A stretch of 12,253 bases of DNA from Hamiltosporidium magnivora. Taxonomy: Eukaryota; Microsporidia; Dubosqiidae. Below, piece after piece: positions 7,272 to 12,253 of the stretch; position 1 is the first letter of the stretch; each line of letters begins with the position of its first letter. Both the position numbers and the translations under genes were made by a program. The notes beneath the pieces are model-generated. The model saw only the letters and a program-made list of their open reading frames with translations, made no database searches and was not told the DNA's origin. The stretch lies in contig PITI01000449.1 in NCBI GenBank assembly GCA_004325065.1, positions 1 through 12,253 of the forward strand, in the 5' to 3' direction.

Positions 7272-7754
7272 AATCCATGAAAAAGAAATTCCTTGTTAGA
7301 ATAGAAATGAATTTAAAAAAAAAATAAAGATTTTAACATTATGTGGACAAAACAAAATCGATAAGTATTGCAAACTAAATGTAAAAAACAAGATACTCTG
7401 TCATTACTATACAATACAATGCAATAAATCAGAAATTACATCTATTTATTCAATATACATATAAATTCAAGTCTTCAAAACGAATTTAAGATCTCGCTGA
7501 CAATAATTCTTAAAAATTAATATATAAAAATAAGAATAAACACTAAATATCAAAACAGATGTCGAGTGTACAAGAAAAACTCTGATACATTTATTTTTGA
7601 TAGAACTATTAGTTAAACCATATCTATCTGGATTGGAAAAACGTCCCACAATATTCTTTAAATCGTTGAAACTAGGAAAATCTAAAAATGGAAGACTTTT
7701 AGTCAATCAAAAAGTTATTTTTTTTATTTTATGTGGATTTCATTGTATATATTA
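7272..7754. other. AT-rich region with no supported gene
   Basis: Very AT-rich DNA leading up to the second copy of the repeat. Short frames exist on both strands (7467-7706 minus, 7597-7785 plus), but neither shows a recognisable motif and the plus frame runs across 7755 into the repeat. No RNA gene, terminal repeat or junction sequence is visible. Confidence 0.5.
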
Positions 7755-8170
7755 CAATTATATTACAGTTTATTGTAATTTATAACATATAATATATTTT
7801 AACAACCTTCAAATACCAGTAAGAATATACGCATTTTTTATGTCAGATTAGCTGCCCTATCCGGTTGCGTGATCTAAACAGCAAAAAAAAACTTCACTTT
7901 ACATTTTTAAATTTTACTAGTATTTATCCTTATATCCGAGAGCCTTTGCGTTTATAATATTATTTGCTTTTTTTCTAGAAAGTATACTAATAAATCGGAA
8001 GGTTTTCCACGCCGAAAGAGCCCATAGAGGTGACAATGCTGGAAATCAGAGTCTTTAAATCCATTCCACATATATGCACCGATTTTCTTTGTGCTTTGTT
8101 TATTTTCATCACAAAGGCGAGTCGCACAGGAACTGTAAACGTTTAAATTAAAATGGCATATTTGTTGGAC

Positions 8171-8590
8171 CTATTTGAATTCGTGGAAACAGTACATCTT
8201 CCCTTTACATTTAATATTCAAAATAGTGGCATAATTAACACTATTTATAAGTTTTTTCACCGAAAGTCTCACACAGTTACAAAGTTTTGATGGTTTGATG
8301 TTTTGAAGAAGAATGATAGACCCACCTATTTTTAATTTTAAAACATGAAGTGGGGTACCTGGAAAATCCAGTAAATTTAAAAATTCCGTTTGATACGCGA
8401 CTTCTTCTTTATCGATTCCGGTATCTATAGAATTATATGTTTTAATTTCACCTGTTATTAGATTTAGAACTTTAAAATCAATAAAATTCACATAATTGTT
8501 GGTATCAGCTAAAATAGCACGCACAACGACATCAAACCACTTATAGTTTTTGCAATTTTCTGTAATATTTGGAAAAATGTTTTTGATCAA
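8171..8590 (-). pseudogene. PIF1-like helicase C-terminal fragment of Helitron (copy 2)
   Basis: The 139-codon counterpart of 417-836. After LKLKI it reads GGS where copy 1 reads DVS, and it ends in Lys in place of Gln. Glycine at the first of these positions is the usual residue in the LKxG segment of Helitron PIF1 helicases, so copy 2 is closer to the family there, while Val in copy 1 at the second position may be the older state. It is still only a fragment of a dead protein. Confidence 0.9.
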
Positions 8591-9896
8591 TTGTTTTTAG
8601 TTGATATTATGTTAAAAAAATTTGCTAGAAATTTTATGCAATAGATAGATTTTTTGAATGGCAAATTCGCATATCTCAAAAGCTTTTATTGTTTTACGAA
8701 GCGTTTTAACAGTTGCATCATTTTGTAGTTAACATGTATATTGGTTTATGAGTCATTTTTTTATAATTCTCCATGAAACAACAATTTGTGACACGCACAT
8801 AGATTATCAGTCAGTGTTGAACGTGGAATTACTTGCAATGTTTGAATAAAATCGACCGAAAATGAAATCAGCAATCCATCGAAAAGTAGTTATTTTCTCG
8901 CAAATCTTGCTGTGTAAGATCAAGCGCTTCCGATGTTTTTTTAGTGGGACATTTTGTATTCTTCTCGTATAATAATTTTACATGTTTGAAGAACTTTATC
9001 ATTGTGGAATTTTTAGTGATATTACACGTTTGCATCTCACTTGTTTGTAAATTCAATGGTGATTTTAGCACTGACTGTGCTTCTAGACTAATTTATAAAT
9101 GTTTTTTTCGCATTTCAGATGTCGATCGCAAGTGCAATTTTATTCTGGTATCATATAGAAGCCCGAATCAATAAGACAAAAAAAAGTTTTTCTTATACCT
9201 TCTAGCGCATCTATAAAAAACAATCCACCGTTTTTATCCAATATCTGATAATTTTTTGCAACAAATGCTCAAATCCTTTACATTTGGGTTCGTTTTACGT
9301 TCTAAATCCGCGCTCAATAAATATCATTTTGAGTTGATTTCCCAAAATACTCAATTGCATACATCTTTGTGAACGATTGCGACATATATCTTCAATCGTA
9401 ACTAAAGTGGGGATTGTATACGCTTAAAGATAAACGCATATCAGTGTTTTTTATTCTCAAACTAATTAAGATGTCTTCATTCCTTATATCTTTGTATTTT
9501 CTCAATTTTTTTCGGATATGATGAGAAACTCGAAGTCAATATTTTAGAAATAGAGTGTTTTTTCTCGAAGGTTTGATTTTTTTACAAGCTTCTAGATAGG
9601 TTGCGCATCCTTAAACAGCTACTTTTTTATGCTCTTGGAAAGATTTCATCCGCGATGTTAACTAACAGCAGCTGCAAGTAACAAGTTTCTAGATTGTTTG
9701 GTTAGACTGTATAAAGACAGCCTAACGAATTGATCACATACATATTAAAATTTCCCTTAACTATTTCCCCTAGTTTACGACAACGAAAATTTTTAGTCAC
9801 TACATTCCATATGTAAAAATGCGGCACTTCAGAGTAAAGTAACGTTTCTGGTTAGAAATCTTAAATGTATAATTTAAAGAACGCGGTTGATGTAGT

Positions 9897-10249
9897 CTAT
9901 GGTGGAGACAATGTTTTTGTATGTATATTTTCCTTTGTAAAATACAAACGATGCCCATTTTTGAGATAAACAACTAAATGAACACTTTTGGATGCGTTTA
10001 GGAATTGCAAATGAAAAAAAATGCTAAGTAGCGTCTTGATACTAATGAAATCTTTTAATTTATATTTTTTGATTTTAATAATTGGTGGTTGTATATTTTG
10101 TAAAGAAAAAATTGCCAATTTGCTTTTTTTGTCGACATATTTACACATGTATTTGATTTATTTAACTGTTTGCAATTCTCGATATTAATATGGGTTTTGA
10201 ATGTTTTTGGAAGTAATGAAGAATATGGCACAACCCAACGATTATTCAC
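9897..10249 (-). pseudogene. Rep catalytic-tyrosine region of Helitron (copy 2)
   Basis: Identical in translation to 2143-2495, with the same frameshift between the NRWVVPYSSLL and MCKYVDKKS frames and the same retained YMCKY tyrosines. Confidence 0.85.
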
Positions 10250-10916
10250 TTAAAATTTATTCTTTCAAACTTTAATGATAATGACTCTTCCACCTTCTTC
10301 AATATATCGGAGACTAAATTTTTCAAATCCATCATTTCCTGTTATTATCTCGGCGTATAAGTCTCTTAGATAGCTTTTCGTGCATTTTGTATTTTTCATA
10401 CACGAAGAATCTTTGTTAATCGCCTCCCCTAATCCATAAATCATGTTTTTTGTAATACTTTACACAAACGAGATCATTTCTGAATGGGTATTTCTGCTGA
10501 AATTATATTATCAATCGACCATATAATAAGTACATGGGGTAATCCTATTTTTTGAGCGTTGATAGAGTACATCTGACAGCGCGTGTTTTCAAAAACATGA
10601 TGTTTTGAAATATTACCTATCCTTGATTTCTATTTTTGTTTAAATACACGTGCAATGATGTCATGACGATTCGAAGAAGATTACAGGCAACAGAAGTTTC
10701 ATTATTTATTCCCAAGTAGGATTGCACGTGAATATTATGAATAAATCTGAGAACCATATCTTGAACATAAGTTATTGCATGTTGTGCGCATTCATGCAAG
10801 TGTCGTAGACTTCCGTTAATTTAGCAGGCGGTATGATCATTTTTTCTAGTTCGCCGAGATCGCTGCAGTAGAAACAGCGTCTCTTAAAGGTATATATTCC
10901 CAGGGCTTAATTTGAT

Positions 10917-11159
10917 TTAATTTAATCGAATGAAAACTAGTTGTTCGGTTTCGATTTTTGGCATATATATCGACAATGCCTTGATGAAACAATTGCAACA
11001 TTTAAAAATGTGATTATTTTGGTTTTTACGGATCACCAATCGATATGAATAGTAATTCATAGCACTGACTTTCTTATTGATCGCTTCATGTATTGTTTGA
11101 TTTTTCATTTTTATGTTGAAAAGATATCTATCTCTTCTTGCGAGAATAAAATTGGACAT
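10917..11159 (-). pseudogene. Helitron-like N domain fragment (copy 2)
   Basis: Identical in translation to 3163-3405, including MNYYSYRLVIRKNQ and the same internal pair of frame changes in the LFHQ segment. Shared damage shows that decay came before duplication. Confidence 0.85.
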
Positions 11160-11938
11160 TGTAATGCGTCATAAGAGCGATAAGTTTCGAACACTCGCCT
11201 AACATTACCGTCTCTTCGAAAGAAAACTATATCTCAAACGTTAAATCCAGTTCCAATGATAATAGTTACATCTTCATCAATTTTTTGATCGTTATTTTTC
11301 TTTCGTGTTCGCCGGCTGGTGTTAGTCTGTTCTAATATAACCATAACTGTCAGCTGGAATTCGTTGAATATTTCCCCCAAACAGAACGACTAGATTGTTG
11401 TGTGGATCAAATAAAATTTATAATGCAGCAATAATTTATCAATCAGTGTTAGTATTTATCCGACAACGTACATCCATTTCTTTATCCCTGGTTCCCATAA
11501 AATAAATTTAAAGGAAGTTATGATCTAAATTTGATATTTATAGTAATAATCCAGCTCGATTATATATTTGTCCTGGACTTTGTAAGTAACATATAATTTT
11601 AACGTATAATTAAAGTTGCACTCAAATGATGATATTTGAAAACTTAAATATGCATAAATATATATGGAAAGAAATGTTTTGATTGTATTGTATCGCATGA
11701 CAAATCGGTGGATGATGGTTCCGGTTAAGAATTTAATTCCGGTAATTTTACTTTTCACCTGCACAGCACATTCCTGGGTTTCGGTCGCAAATTTCAGTGC
11801 AAAATAAAACGCACAAACATTTTAATTTTTCTAAAAAAGACATAACCATAATGACCGTAATTATAATTAGCCTAATATTGAACGAAGAAAAATTTATTTT
11901 AGCGTATAATGTTCTTCTAATTCAAATATTACGTTACC

Positions 11939-12172
11939 ATTGGTTCACAGTCTTGCTTTTCGTCGTTCTTTTGTTTCATTAGAATGAGCGTGGGCAGTAT
12001 ATAATTGACCGAGAGCTGATCTTAATTGTCGAGATTCTTCTGTTTTATTAGAGCGAGGTTATGTATTTAGTAATCAAGTTTTATCCAATTTTTGTTCCCT
12101 TTGTTCTTCTGTTTTAATTTAACGGACATGTGCAGATACTTTTAGAATGGTGCACAATCTTCGGTTTTATTT
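11939..12172 (-). repeat. 69-bp Helitron N-terminal repeats (copy 2)
   Basis: Second copy of the 23-codon repeats at 4185-4418, with cores at about 11965, 12034 and 12103. Confidence 0.72.
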
Positions 12173-12189
12173 CTATTTCCCCCAATTAC

Positions 12190-12253
12190 TCACCGTGTCG
12201 GGTGCAGAATTGGCTTGGAGTATTCTCTGCTTATCGTAAGAGGCGACTAAAAG
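12190..12253 (+). mobile_element. Retroelement fragment, copy 2, cut by window end
   Basis: The first 64 bp of the GC-rich block described at 4436-4680, identical as far as it goes, ending at cgactaaaag on the window edge. Its presence at the very end shows that the copied unit continues past the window. Confidence 0.5.

Larger units (their letters stand above)
7917..12172 (-). pseudogene. RepHel pseudogene, copy 2
   Basis: Same domain order and same lesions as copy 1: N-terminal repeats (11939-12172), Helitron-like N fragment (10917-11159), FTCNPTW (10712-10732), degraded HUH (10519-10539), YMCKY (10137-10151), dead Walker A (9179-9220), PIF1 C-terminal frame (8171-8590) and stop at 7917-7919. 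The only coding differences found are in the PIF1 frame. A possible N-terminal exon-like piece beyond the retroelement would lie past the window end. Confidence 0.9.
7755..12253 (+). repeat. Direct repeat, copy 2 of the 7754-bp unit (cut by window end)
   Basis: Second copy of bases 1-4499. Because 12253 corresponds to 4499, the copy stops only because the window stops, part way through the GC-rich retroelement block. It joins the unique part of the unit (4500-7754) with no terminal inverted repeat, target duplication or other sign of a transposition junction at 7754/7755. The near identity means the duplication is very recent, is kept uniform by recombination, or is the same molecule read twice. 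Confidence 0.97.
7848..12253 (-). mobile_element. Decayed Helitron, copy 2 (5' end beyond the window)
   Basis: Copy of the Helitron at 94-4816, shifted by 7754. The 3' terminus CTAA is at 7848. The window ends inside the nested retroelement block, so the Helitron 5' end is not included. All frameshifts and stops I checked are shared with copy 1. The 93 bp of flank beyond the 3' end is also duplicated, so this is a segmental copy and not a second transposition. Confidence 0.88.

Noticed and set aside
7370..7600. Possible Cys-rich tail of a piggyBac-like transposase
   Set aside because: A few Cys/Tyr-containing words can be assembled only by switching frames freely, and no DDE region accompanies them.
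7467..7785. Opposed small frames (7467-7706 minus, 7597-7785 plus)
   Set aside because: No recognisable motif; the plus frame crosses into the duplicated Helitron flank, so its end is set by repeat sequence.
1..12253. Polydnavirus-like or other viral circular segment
   Set aside because: Circle size and AT bias allow the idea, but no viral gene, capsid, replication protein or excision motif is visible; the contents are a cellular protease and transposon relics.

Overview
The window is AT-rich eukaryotic DNA with one intact protein gene surrounded by dead mobile-element sequence. The gene encodes a short, intronless CAAX-protease (Ste24, family M48A). It has a TATA-like box and a GGG motif just before its ATG and AATAAA right after its stop. 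That compact layout, together with the AT bias, fits a microsporidian or similar compact parasitic eukaryote. The assignment is an inference: nothing here is strictly diagnostic, and an insect-type retroelement fragment and a Helitron point to an arthropod or to an arthropod-associated parasite.

Layout. The whole window has a period of 7754 bp. Bases 1-4499 recur at 7755-12253 with no indel and only three substitutions that I found. No edge of the repeat is visible, so the sequence is either about 1.6 turns of a 7754-bp circle or about 1.6 units of a tandem array (or an assembly over-run of one of these).

One unit reads: about 93 bp of AT-rich flank (1-93); a nearly full-length, heavily mutated Helitron on the minus strand (94 to about 4816); AT-rich spacer (4817-5095); a T-rich minisatellite with a 37-bp unit (5096-5280); a short promoter region; the Ste24 gene (5528-6769, plus strand); and about 985 bp of AT-rich DNA with two small open-frame remnants (6770-7754). 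Inside the 5' end of the Helitron lies a GC-richer block ending in a (TAAA)n-like tail, probably a truncated non-LTR retrotransposon (about 4436-4680). The second copy of the repeat then begins and is cut by the window end inside that retroelement block.

The Helitron relic can be followed domain by domain: 23-residue N-terminal repeats, Cys-rich segment, Helitron-like N domain, Rep nuclease (FTCNP, degraded HUH, YxxKY) and PIF1-type helicase with destroyed Walker A and B but a recognisable C-terminal half. Its frameshifts and stops are shared by both copies, so it was dead before the 7.75-kb unit was duplicated. Nothing suggests that the Helitron and Ste24 act together; the functional consequence of the structure, if real, would be extra copies of Ste24.
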